A stretch of 64,000 nucleotides of DNA from Candidatus Zhuqueibacterota bacterium (GTDB taxonomy: Bacteria; Zhuqueibacterota; Zhuqueibacteria; Residuimicrobiales; Residuimicrobiaceae), in the NCBI GenBank assembly GCA_963169875.1, contig CAUJEL010000075.1, positions 1 to 64,000 of the forward strand. The letters run 5' to 3'. Numbering within the stretch: the first letter of the stretch is position 1; the number at the start of each line of letters is the position of its first letter. The position numbers and the translations under genes are program-made. Below the pieces are notes generated by a model. That model did no database searches. It worked only from the letters and a program-made list of their open reading frames with translations, and was not told where the DNA came from. Positions 25,042 to 33,367 of the stretch are shown here, piece after piece.

Positions 25042-26187
25042 ATGCAGAATGAATTACATCGCCGACTCGTGCTGGCTGGATTTTCGCAAGCCATTCAGGT
25101 TCCCGGGACGGATTTCATCCGCATGGATGACCAGGAGCATTATCTCGGTCAGTCGCGCAATGATGCTCTGGTGCTCATCAAGAAGCTGCCGTTTCAAGTC
25201 TCCGCCCAGGTGTTTGCCCAGCTCTCAGCCATTCCATTGGCTGAAGCTTCTCTTCCGTACTCTTTTGTCATGTTTCAAGGTTTGCAGCAGAATACCGTTT
25301 TTTGCGGCGTGCGCGCGGAAATCAATGAACCTGATTTCTGGCGCGCCCCGCGAAAAATGCTGGACGTATTTGAAACTGAGATTGTCGCTCTGGCGGAAGA
25401 ACGCATCGCCAAAAATTCTTTATCCATGAGTCATCCAACGCTGCGGGACGTGGTGTGCGCCTGCGCTTCGACGCCATTCGTACCCGGCCGCAATGCCGTG
25501 CAATTGCGCGCTCTGCTTTTCGCGGAATTGAACGCCCGCCGCCGGCCGTCCACTTCGCTCATCATCGGCCGCCGTGGCTGTGGCAAGCGTACCACGGTTT
25601 TGCGGGTTTTGCAGGAGCTGGGCTATTCCGCCTATCAGCTCGATCGCGAGGGCGGCAAGTCCGGGCAGGAGGTGCTCTCTATCCTGCAGGAAGCGTTTCC
25701 GGCCCTCTCCTCGCAGCCTGGCGCTGTTTTTATGATCGGGCCAGCGATCACCGATATGCTGCTGGGACCTCATCATTTTTTGTGGGAAAGTCTCTATTCA
25801 TTTTTGCTGGATGAGCCACATCTTCCCGTCTTGATGCTGTGCAGCAGCGACGCGTACAGCGCCGCGTGGCGCGGCAGCCTGCGATACCAGTTCGTCGCGG
25901 AATCGACTCCGGTTCTGGTGAAAATGGTGCATTCCCATTATCCCGGATTCAGCGGGCCGCTTCTTCCTGATGAAACCACCCCCTTGGCCAACCCCGAGTG
26001 CACGTTGCGCAAAGCGGCCAGCGCGCACCACGATCTCCTGCCAATGAAGCCGGCGGCTTGCAAGGCCAGCGCACTCCTGTTTAGCCGTGTGCTATATGGA
26101 GAAGGGGATGAAGAACACCAAAATGGTCTGTCAAATGCGTCCTGCTCCTGTCAGGGCCAATCATGTTGGATCAGAAACCAGAGGTAA
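25042..26187 (+). CDS. P-loop protein of the MoxR/VWA cassette, unknown family
   Basis: A 381-residue protein; ATG 25042 has GCAGGA upstream and is preferred to the in-frame GTG at 25024. Residues 1-150 form an unrecognised alpha/beta domain. A P-loop GRRGCGKRTT is at 176-185, followed by a helix (LRVLQELGY). A strand AVFMIGPA at the Walker B position lacks the usual acidic pair. The C-terminal 25 residues are Cys-rich (CSCQGQSC). It precedes the MoxR gene by 2 bp, so all four genes of the operon are coupled. Function is not known. Confidence 0.65.
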   Translation: MQNELHRRLVLAGFSQAIQVPGTDFIRMDDQEHYLGQSRNDALVLIKKLPFQVSAQVFAQLSAIPLAEASLPYSFVMFQGLQQNTVFCGVRAEINEPDFWRAPRKMLDVFETEIVALAEERIAKNSLSMSHPTLRDVVCACASTPFVPGRNAVQLRALLFAELNARRRPSTSLIIGRRGCGKRTTVLRVLQELGYSAYQLDREGGKSGQEVLSILQEAFPALSSQPGAVFMIGPAITDMLLGPHHFLWESLYSFLLDEPHLPVLMLCSSDAYSAAWRGSLRYQFVAESTPVLVKMVHSHYPGFSGPLLPDETTPLANPECTLRKAASAHHDLLPMKPAACKASALLFSRVLYGEGDEEHQNGLSNASCSCQGQSCWIRNQR

Positions 26188-26189
26188 CT

Positions 26190-27167
26190 ATGCTGAAAAC
26201 CAATGCACTGCTCTTTGAAACCCAGCAAACCGCTCCGGTGCCGGAAGAGGATGAAATCATCGAGGTCAACGGCTTCATCGGTCCGCGGTCGGTCATTGAA
26301 AAAACCATTCGTTATCTTTTGGATCAGCATGTGCAGATTGTGGGTGAGCCGGGCATGGGCAAGACTTTTTTCGCCGAGAACATCTTGCCGCCTCTCCTCA
26401 ATGAAGCCATGCAGACCACCTATTCGGTGCATTACATCTTGCTGAGCAATTACAAGGATGAGCGCAATCTTTTGGAGCACATAGAGGTGACCATTGAGGG
26501 CAACACCCAATTTGCCGCTTCCAATGTGGTCAAAGCCTGGGAGAAGGCCACGGCCGTGGATCAGCCGGTGCTGGTGATCTTTGACGAAGCAAACCGGGTG
26601 GATGGCAAGCGTCAGACCATTTTGACTCCTCTGCTGGAGAGAAAGCCGCGCGTGGTCCTGGCGCTGCAGAACAAACTGCTGCAATTGCATCCGCTCTCCC
26701 GCATGGTCCTGCTGAGTAATCCGACGGGTGGCGGCACTTTCAAGTTGAATGAAAACCTGGCCGACCGGCTCAAAGTCATTGATTGGCCGCCGCCTCCGGC
26801 CCGGGTCATGGCGCGCATGCTGATGGCAGATGACTCGCGGCGAAGCGGCCGGAAGGTCATCCGCACCAGGGAGTGGACGTTTTACGACAACCTCTTGAGC
26901 GAAGATGAGGTCCTGGCGCTGTGCCAGGCGATCAAGCGCCTGGATGTATACAGAAAATCGCCCGTCTCGATCCGTGAGATGCAGGGTTATTACTTTGAAT
27001 TAAAACGCAACCGGCTGACTGATGCCTTGAAACAGATCAGGCATGATATCCGCGCAAAAGTCGATGTCTCCAATCCTGCCGCCGCCCGGGAGATCAATGC
27101 CACGTTCAGCCGGCTGATGGAAACGATAAAGGATAACATGGCATGTATGATGCAAACTCAATTGTAA
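26190..27167 (+). CDS. MoxR-type AAA+ ATPase
   Basis: A 325-residue AAA_5/MoxR-like ATPase: NGFIGPRSVIEKTIRYLL, Walker A GEPGMGKTFFAE (52-63), Walker B VLVIFDEANRVD (127-138), sensor-1 region MVLLSNPTGGGTFKLN and the LADRLKVI arginine-finger region. The start at 26190 (AGAGG 4-8 nt upstream, two bases after the previous stop) is preferred to the in-frame ATG at 26163. MoxR ATPases act with von Willebrand A proteins as chaperone or gate modules; the next gene encodes such a protein and overlaps this one by 25 bp. Confidence 0.88.
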   Translation: MLKTNALLFETQQTAPVPEEDEIIEVNGFIGPRSVIEKTIRYLLDQHVQIVGEPGMGKTFFAENILPPLLNEAMQTTYSVHYILLSNYKDERNLLEHIEVTIEGNTQFAASNVVKAWEKATAVDQPVLVIFDEANRVDGKRQTILTPLLERKPRVVLALQNKLLQLHPLSRMVLLSNPTGGGTFKLNENLADRLKVIDWPPPPARVMARMLMADDSRRSGRKVIRTREWTFYDNLLSEDEVLALCQAIKRLDVYRKSPVSIREMQGYYFELKRNRLTDALKQIRHDIRAKVDVSNPAAAREINATFSRLMETIKDNMACMMQTQL

Positions 27168-28918
27168 TGCAGGATCTCCTCAAGGGGATGAACAAGATAT
27201 TAACGAGTGGTTCTGTGAACGGATTCATGGAGAATTTCAACCGCTTCAATGTGGATTATACGCTGGCCATCGACTGCTTCCGGCAATCGGCGGATGCACA
27301 GCTTCTGCTGTCGCCGCGCGTGCGCGATGCGCCGTTCTATTTTCCGGTCTGCTACCTGAAACGGACAGATCTTTCCGACCCTTTACGCATCCAGGCCATG
27401 ATTTGCCAAACCCTGATCGATTTATGCACGGCAAGCCTGGATGAAAAAATGCCCTGTGATATGGAACCGCTGAAGGCGCTCAACATTCTGACCGGCGCGG
27501 AGAGAACGCCCTATGATTTGAGTTCCATTTATCAGGTGAGTCAAAGGGGGTTGCGAACCGGATTGCTGCTGAACAATCTCCAGGTTGTCCACGGATTTCA
27601 GCAGCTGCTGGCATCCTGGCAAACCGCTTTATACCTGGAGCTGGAACATCACTTTGTTTTCAATCCAGAGACCCACAAAGAGCTGGACCTGATTTCCGAC
27701 ATCCACGAGTTTCTGGAAATTGTATTTTATCTGCGCGAGCGCGCCTTCTTTTTCTATTATACAGAACTCTGCTGCGCGCCCATCAATCTGCAGTTCAGTC
27801 AAAAAGTGCTTCATTTCCTGAATTCTTTGTGCCTCCGCAAACTGGATATCACCCGTGCCGCCTGCCTGGCGGAAACATCCGCTCTGGTGCGCGATGCGGC
27901 GCGGCGAATCACCCGGTTTTTCGATGACCCTCTGATCTTGCGGATTTCCGACAAGCCGCCGGCATTTGATGTGATGTCCATGGCCCGCAGAATGAATGTG
28001 AGAATTTCCTTGCGCCGCGACTTGCAGATATTGGATCAAGGCTATATTGTCCAGCGCATGATTGCCGGCGAAATGCGGCCAATTGAATATCAACCCCCGC
28101 TCCATTTTGACCAGGACTATTCGTTGCGAATAAATGGACTTGGGGATGCTGTGCAGGGACTCTTGCAGCGGCTGATACAAATCCGCATGGAAACGATCCA
28201 GGAGAGCGATTACGAGCCCTTGCAGCAATCGGGCGAACCGGATCCCGAAGAACTGTACAAACGGCGCCTCGATACGAAATTTTTTGTGGAGAGCCACGAG
28301 CAAGTGGAACTGTCGACCTGTCTGTACCCCATGTTTTTGATCGACAACAGCTGTTCCATCCATGCGCAAAAGCGCGAAAAGATGGCGGATTTGCTCATGA
28401 CCTTTTTTCTGGCCATCAAGGAGTGCCCGGAGCTGTTTTCCCATGCCACAGCCATGGCGCAGCATTCCACCGGCTCCGGGAGAATAACCCTGCGGCTGCT
28501 GGTGGATAAATTGGCAGAGGAGTTGCAGGAATCGGACCTGACCACGCTGCTGCATCTGACATCCATGGGGGTGAATTATGACATTTTTGCAGCCTATGAG
28601 CTGGTCAGCCATTGTGCCGGCAAAAATGGCTTCGCCGCGACGATCCCTTTGCTCATCATGGCCGGAGATGCCTGGCCCGTCGGGCACCGCAAAAACGTCA
28701 AGGAGGAGCAAAAAGAGGTGATGGCACTGCTCAAGTCGCAATACCCCCGCATGATTATCTGCTATCTGGCCACTGATGCGCTTTTTCCCCCGGCTGATTT
28801 GAGTTATGATTACTGGATCAGCCTGGCCCATGATGAACCGATGCAAGGAGTCATGGTTAAAATCGGCGATATGATTGAAAACATTATCCGGAGCAGGGTA
28901 AATGATTATGCTGACTGA
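27143..28918 (+). CDS. VWA-domain (CobT-like) partner of MoxR
   Basis: A 591-residue protein. Residues 1-380 are a helical region of unknown family. Residues 395-585 form a von Willebrand A domain with the metal-ion-dependent adhesion motif MFLIDNSCSI (D401, S403, S405), then ISLAHDEPM near the end. The pairing with an overlapping MoxR gene is the classic arrangement for CobN/CobT-like and MoxR-VWA machines. AAAGGA precedes the ATG at 27143; an alternative ATG at 27167 overlaps the MoxR stop. No signal peptide, so it is cytosolic. Confidence 0.8.
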   Translation: MYDANSIVMQDLLKGMNKILTSGSVNGFMENFNRFNVDYTLAIDCFRQSADAQLLLSPRVRDAPFYFPVCYLKRTDLSDPLRIQAMICQTLIDLCTASLDEKMPCDMEPLKALNILTGAERTPYDLSSIYQVSQRGLRTGLLLNNLQVVHGFQQLLASWQTALYLELEHHFVFNPETHKELDLISDIHEFLEIVFYLRERAFFFYYTELCCAPINLQFSQKVLHFLNSLCLRKLDITRAACLAETSALVRDAARRITRFFDDPLILRISDKPPAFDVMSMARRMNVRISLRRDLQILDQGYIVQRMIAGEMRPIEYQPPLHFDQDYSLRINGLGDAVQGLLQRLIQIRMETIQESDYEPLQQSGEPDPEELYKRRLDTKFFVESHEQVELSTCLYPMFLIDNSCSIHAQKREKMADLLMTFFLAIKECPELFSHATAMAQHSTGSGRITLRLLVDKLAEELQESDLTTLLHLTSMGVNYDIFAAYELVSHCAGKNGFAATIPLLIMAGDAWPVGHRKNVKEEQKEVMALLKSQYPRMIICYLATDALFPPADLSYDYWISLAHDEPMQGVMVKIGDMIENIIRSRVNDYAD

Positions 28919-29837
28919 TGTGCAGCGAAAAATAGAATCGTTTTATGCGTTTGTGGCCAAGGGGCGGGATCGCGATCCAGGGCTGGTTTTTCAGGACCGG
29001 CTATCTGCGGAGGATCCGCTCTCCTCAATTTTTCAGCCGGCTCTGGCAGAGCGACTGGCGCAAATAGGCTACGGCTTTGTTCCTTTTTATCTGCACCGCT
29101 ATAAACGGGATGAATATCACCTGAGATTCGTGATCGCACGGACCGTCAAAAGCATCCTGCTGCCTGAGGCGGATTATCGCGTGGTCCATTTTATTGAAAA
29201 ACCCAGGGAGATCACCGGACACGCAGTATTCACCATACCCTGCGAGAATCAATTTTTCTCCTCGCATTTTCCGGCTCCGGTTGTCTTTCTCGACGACGCG
29301 CTTTTGCCCGCCGCCCTGCGCGAGAGTGAGACCGCTTTATTGTCGCTGATCACGCATCGCGCCGGATTCCGTCAGACGCTCAACAGGCATCTGGAAGCAT
29401 TGACCTGTTTTAATTGTATCGACCGGTTGCTTGACAGCCGGCTGCTGTGCGGTTACAGCTGGTATCTGCTTGATCAGTATGAACGCCGTGCAAGACAGCC
29501 TCAAGAGGGATTGGAGTTTCTCAAAAGGGGGAAGGATCGCGCGGGTTTACCCGCTTTCATGGCCGTACAGAGTGATCAAAAGCAGGGGACGGTTTCATTT
29601 GATATGATACATAAAAAAGCGCAGACCATACTGAACAAGATGCGTGTGAAACTGCATCCAGAGTCAGCAGAGACTGGCCTCGACGATTTCATCCTCGTCG
29701 GGTACAAGGAATTGCTGGGAAATTTTCTCGAGTATGATTCCCATTTTTCTCTTTTTTCGCAACATCTGGTGCGAAAAATTGTCCAGGAAAACAGCGCCCG
29801 CGTCAACGATCTTAAACGTCTGCTGCACCAGCCCTGA
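28902..29837 (+). CDS. Unknown protein, last gene of the MoxR/VWA operon
   Basis: A 311-residue protein overlapping the VWA gene by 17 bp, with GCAGGGTAA upstream of the ATG. No known domain is recognised. It has an N-terminal helix, a mixed alpha/beta centre (VVHFIEKPREITGHAVFTIP, PVVFLDDALLP) and a helical C-terminus (KKAQTILNKMRVKL). Its constant place behind VWA suggests it is a core component, such as the third member of MoxR-VWA ternary systems (inference). It ends 99 bp before the convergent DUF2959 gene. Confidence 0.65.
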   Translation: MIMLTDVQRKIESFYAFVAKGRDRDPGLVFQDRLSAEDPLSSIFQPALAERLAQIGYGFVPFYLHRYKRDEYHLRFVIARTVKSILLPEADYRVVHFIEKPREITGHAVFTIPCENQFFSSHFPAPVVFLDDALLPAALRESETALLSLITHRAGFRQTLNRHLEALTCFNCIDRLLDSRLLCGYSWYLLDQYERRARQPQEGLEFLKRGKDRAGLPAFMAVQSDQKQGTVSFDMIHKKAQTILNKMRVKLHPESAETGLDDFILVGYKELLGNFLEYDSHFSLFSQHLVRKIVQENSARVNDLKRLLHQP

Positions 29838-29936
29838 GTCATGAATTGATCGGGGTATTCCTGATGGACCTGGATTTTGTAAACGATTCAGGGCTGATGG
29901 CAGCGTGCAAAATCTTTACCGCGGCAGGGGTGCATT

Positions 29937-30575
29937 TCATTCTTCCTGCAGCGCCGCGATGAACTTGTCAGCTTCGGCGATGGCGCTCTCCATATCATGG
30001 ACCAGATTGTCAACATTGGTCTGTACGCTGATCAACTCGTCGCTCAAACCGGCGATGGCTTTGGCGTTGAGATTGTGCTTCATGAACAGCACCTGATCCC
30101 GCAGCGGAATCAAGGCCGGCTCCAGCTTGGATTCCGCTTTTTTCATGGCGCGGATCAATTCTGCATATTTGGTTCTGGCGATGTCATATTTTTTTTGACT
30201 GGCCTGTTTCAACCTGGCGCTGTTATACTGTTCGATTTCCGCGCGCCATTCGTCAAATAATGCATCGCTGACCTCTTCCACGGATTTAATGCGTTTGCGC
30301 ACCGCTTCGGCCTCGGATTCGCTCTTTTGCAGCGTGGCGTTGAGGGTGTTGTATTTTTTTTCCAGATCGCCGCCCTGGACGTTGACGACGCTCTTGAACT
30401 GCTCCATGGCGCTGAGAAACTGCGTTTTTGCTTCGTTCTGGGTGTCGCGCGCCGCCTTGACGCGATCCACCATGATATCACGCTTGTGGACCCCCAGTTT
30501 TTCCATGCCCGCGAAATAGATCGAGCTGCAGGCACAAAAGACGACCAGGATAATGGCTGCAATCAGTTTTTTCAT
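29937..30575 (-). CDS. DUF2959 lipoprotein
   Basis: A 212-residue lipoprotein: MKKLIAAIILVVFCACSS has a lipobox (Cys16), followed by the DUF2959 hallmark GMEKLGVHKRDIMVDRVK and a long coiled coil (residues 35-150). DUF2959 proteins are secreted or envelope-attached helical proteins of unknown function. The gene stands alone between the MoxR/VWA operon and the UvrC-like gene. AGGGTAGT lies upstream. Confidence 0.85.
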   Translation of the reverse strand: MKKLIAAIILVVFCACSSIYFAGMEKLGVHKRDIMVDRVKAARDTQNEAKTQFLSAMEQFKSVVNVQGGDLEKKYNTLNATLQKSESEAEAVRKRIKSVEEVSDALFDEWRAEIEQYNSARLKQASQKKYDIARTKYAELIRAMKKAESKLEPALIPLRDQVLFMKHNLNAKAIAGLSDELISVQTNVDNLVHDMESAIAEADKFIAALQEE

Positions 30576-30840
30576 CTTGTACTACCCTCCGTGATGATCC
30601 GGATGTTTTCTCCAATGGCACACTGTCGATTCTGATGCATAAAAATGATAATTCCCGGGCAAATCTGCAATAGTTATTTTCAGTTAAACGGGTTGCGCCG
30701 GATTACCAATGGATCAAATCAGACCATCGGCCTGTTACTGTCGATCGCCCTGACGGCGTCTGTTCTCAGCAGCAGTACCTGTTTCATCACGGTCGAATTT
30801 CCCCCATTGCATGGCAGCCGAAATATTACTATAATTAATC

Positions 30841-31845
30841 ATGCAAAAATCTTTCACGGAAATGATTTCCGATGCGCCCCGGACACCCGGCGTCTACCTC
30901 CTGAAGAATGAGGCTGGCGATGTGATCTATGCGGGAAAATCGGTCAACCTCCACAATCGGCTGCTGCAGCACGCGGCCTCCCTGAAAGCCGGCTGGCAGG
31001 ACCGCAATCACCGCTGGATCTACCATGCGGCAAGCGTCGAATGGATCGAGACCGCCTCGGAATTATACGCGTTGCTATTGGAAGACCAGCTCATCAAACA
31101 GTACTGGCCCCTGGCCAACACGCGGCAGAAGGATTTTCTCGAATACGCCTGGCTCGCCTTTTCCAGGGAGGCGATCCCCCGGATGCTGGTAATCGATGCC
31201 CGGGAACGCGACCTTTATGAGGATGTATTTGGCCCCTTTCGCAACAGTTTCTATGCCCAGGATATGGCTGATCTCGTGCAGATGCGCTTTCGTTTGCGAA
31301 CCTGTGCGGTTGTCAGCGCCGGAGGCTGTGTGCAAATGGAAATCCGCCAATGCACGGGGCCCTGCCGTCATCCCGCAGCCGCCGCGCGCTACCGGCGCGC
31401 CATGGATCGGGCTGCCGCATCACTGCGTTCATTCGATCCCTTTTTTGTCCGTTATATTCAAAACGTGATGCAAGCACAGGTGCAAAAGCAGGCGTTCGAA
31501 CAGGCTGCTCATTATCACGGCATGCTGCAGCGTTACCAGGGTTTTATCAAACGGCAGAAATTCCTGCGCTGGTTTCGCCAGCAGGGCGTTTTGATTCGCG
31601 AAAAGGGACGCTGGCCTAATACGTTTCTGTTTTTGCAGGGCAGACTGATCGCGAGAAATGGCGCGGCTGCAGCGGATGCAGCATACCCCCTGAGCGAATG
31701 GCAGATCATCGACCGCGCCAATGTGATATATCAGTGGCTGCGCAATCGGCGCAGCGATGGTGAGATGGCTATTATGGATAGACGTTTTTTTTCTGAGGAC
31801 ACCGATGAAAACGACTTGGTTTTGCATGAAGCTGGGGATGGTTAA
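30841..31845 (+). CDS. GIY-YIG nuclease, UvrC/Cho-like
   Basis: A 334-residue protein with a GIY-YIG endonuclease at 1-95: TPGVYLLKNEAGDVIYAGKS, NLHNRLLQHA, ETASELYALLLEDQLIKQYWP (GVY/YAG pair, Arg and Glu present). Residues 145-190 have QCTGPCRHP, like the Cys region of UvrC, and residues 190-240 a UvrB-binding-like helical hairpin (QKQAFEQAAHYHGML). The RNase H-like nuclease and HhH domains of UvrC are absent, so it resembles Cho or a short UvrC paralogue that incises 3' of a lesion. No clear Shine-Dalgarno sequence. Confidence 0.85.
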   Translation: MQKSFTEMISDAPRTPGVYLLKNEAGDVIYAGKSVNLHNRLLQHAASLKAGWQDRNHRWIYHAASVEWIETASELYALLLEDQLIKQYWPLANTRQKDFLEYAWLAFSREAIPRMLVIDARERDLYEDVFGPFRNSFYAQDMADLVQMRFRLRTCAVVSAGGCVQMEIRQCTGPCRHPAAAARYRRAMDRAAASLRSFDPFFVRYIQNVMQAQVQKQAFEQAAHYHGMLQRYQGFIKRQKFLRWFRQQGVLIREKGRWPNTFLFLQGRLIARNGAAAADAAYPLSEWQIIDRANVIYQWLRNRRSDGEMAIMDRRFFSEDTDENDLVLHEAGDG

Positions 31846-31846
31846 G

Positions 31847-31873
31847 TCACCACCGAGACGCTGAGACGCAGGG
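31847..31873 (+). repeat. Dispersed CACCGAGACGCTGAGACGC repeat
   Basis: TCACCACCGAGACGCTGAGA then CGCAGGGC, starting one base after the UvrC-like stop codon. It is the opposite orientation of the string at 13493-13521. It is a widely scattered short repeat type. Confidence 0.5.
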
Positions 31874-31907
31874 CAAAACAAGTCAATTTCGTCATGATAC
31901 TTGTCAT

Positions 31908-32954
31908 CTATCCCATTTCACCACTGCGCTCGTCGCCGCCCCGGCGCCAGTTGTAAACCCAATTGATGTTCATGGTGGCGGGCGCCACCGTGCGCAACCA
32001 GCGATCGTTCAGTTCGGAAATCCAGGCGCCAGTTTCATCCGCTTTGAGATGAACCCGGACAACCGCATTTTGGTCCTGCTGTGAAATATGCTCAATCAGT
32101 TGTTCACGGATCTGTGCGGTGGTCAATCCCTGCCCCGAGACGACCAGATCCACCATGGGGCGCGCCGGCAAGGGGTAAAAAATGTGGCGTACTGGTTCGC
32201 CCGCCCTGATCGTCAAAATCAGGTAGCCTTTCTCTTCCTCCCGTTCCGCAAACGAGGTCCTTTCGGTCGAGCCGGGGTAAAACACCGCCGCGTTCAAGGG
32301 CCGTCCGGCCAGATCCTGCCTCAGCACCTGGTGGCGGTGAATGTGGCCGCTGAGCACGGCAGCGAATCCAGCCGGGATGTCGGCGCCGCGTATCACCTCT
32401 GCACCGCTGCGAAAAGTATAGTTCTGCACACCCACCTGTGCCCCCTCCACGGTCTGATGCATGCACAGCAGCCGGATATCCGCGGGGTGCGATTTCCAGG
32501 CGGTTTTTTCCAGCTCTGCATTAAACCGGGTTCCGGGATCATGGCGCACGTTGGGAAAACCAGCCAGAGCGATGCGGCAGCCGTTCAGGTTGACGAGATG
32601 GGTACAGGGTTGCTCAAAAATGAGGATCTTCGCATGGTTGTGCAGCAACGAGCGGGGGATGTTGGAGCGTTCATGGTTGCCAGGCACGATAAAGACGGAA
32701 ATGCCCTGGTCGGCGATTTGCAGCAGCGGTTCAAAAGCGGCTTCGACGATGGCAGGGTGGACGCGGCTGCGGAAGAACATATCCCCGCCGTGCACCACCA
32801 TATCAACCTGGCGGTCAAAGGCTGGCTGCAGGGCCTTGCGATAGTTGGCATCAAAGTCGTCGCCGCGGCGGCGGCGCTGCACTTTGGGCCGCAGCGGTGC
32901 GTCAAAGCCGAGATGGGTATCGGCGAGAAACAGTATTCGGATTGAATGCTGCAT
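31908..32954 (-). CDS. SbcD/Mre11-like metallophosphoesterase
   Basis: A 348-residue calcineurin-like phosphoesterase: LADTHLGFD (first metal pair), DMVVHGGDMFF, VPGNHERS, and SGHIHRHQ (last His pair). The overall order and the roughly 80-residue C-terminal cap match SbcD/Mre11 exonucleases (usual length 350-420). SbcD normally works with the ATPase SbcC, whose gene is absent here. It converges with the UvrC-like nuclease, giving a small DNA-repair neighbourhood. Confidence 0.83.
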   Translation of the reverse strand: MQHSIRILFLADTHLGFDAPLRPKVQRRRRGDDFDANYRKALQPAFDRQVDMVVHGGDMFFRSRVHPAIVEAAFEPLLQIADQGISVFIVPGNHERSNIPRSLLHNHAKILIFEQPCTHLVNLNGCRIALAGFPNVRHDPGTRFNAELEKTAWKSHPADIRLLCMHQTVEGAQVGVQNYTFRSGAEVIRGADIPAGFAAVLSGHIHRHQVLRQDLAGRPLNAAVFYPGSTERTSFAEREEEKGYLILTIRAGEPVRHIFYPLPARPMVDLVVSGQGLTTAQIREQLIEHISQQDQNAVVRVHLKADETGAWISELNDRWLRTVAPATMNINWVYNWRRGGDERSGEMG

Positions 32955-33367
32955 GCATTTTCACCAAATTAGAGAGGCCGGTTCGAGATCAGCTTTTTGA
33001 TTGAATTGCCTGGGGAATCTACAATCGCGTCCTGTTTTTGTTATCCTGGCCTGCCACACGTCGAATAGCTTTCCGGCAGTTCTTTTGATGACCCGCAAAC
33101 GTGCAGGATAAAAATAATCCGATTCGAACCAGCCTTTTTCTTTGTAATACGCAAACCCTATAAACCGGAACCAAATGCCGGACCTCAAAGGTACGGCATT
33201 TTTTGAACATTTTGCGCAAAAGAAGGTGTTCAAGCTACCCTGGTCCTATGCAGCCAAAGTGGCACGGCCAAGGTGTCTGGCTTGTGGGTACCAAGAAGGC
33301 TTTCAAGCTACCCTGGTTCGATTGTTCATATCAAGTTGCAGTTAAACTGGATGCCAGGCACTGTTCC
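32955..33367. other. Intergenic region with a 25-bp direct repeat
   Basis: 413 bases. AAGAAGGTGTTCAAGCTACC plus CTGGT at 33220-33244 recurs as AAGAAGGCTTTCAAGCTACC plus CTGGT at 33293-33317 (2 mismatches, 73-bp spacing). No credible gene is present; short frames here do not resemble known proteins. Confidence 0.6.

Noticed and set aside
29889..29935. SEC-C-like zinc motif (HPCRGKDFARCH) behind the DUF2959 gene, minus strand
   Set aside because: Only 15 codons after an ATG, overlapping the DUF2959 stop in another frame; the first CxC of the motif is missing, so chance is more likely.
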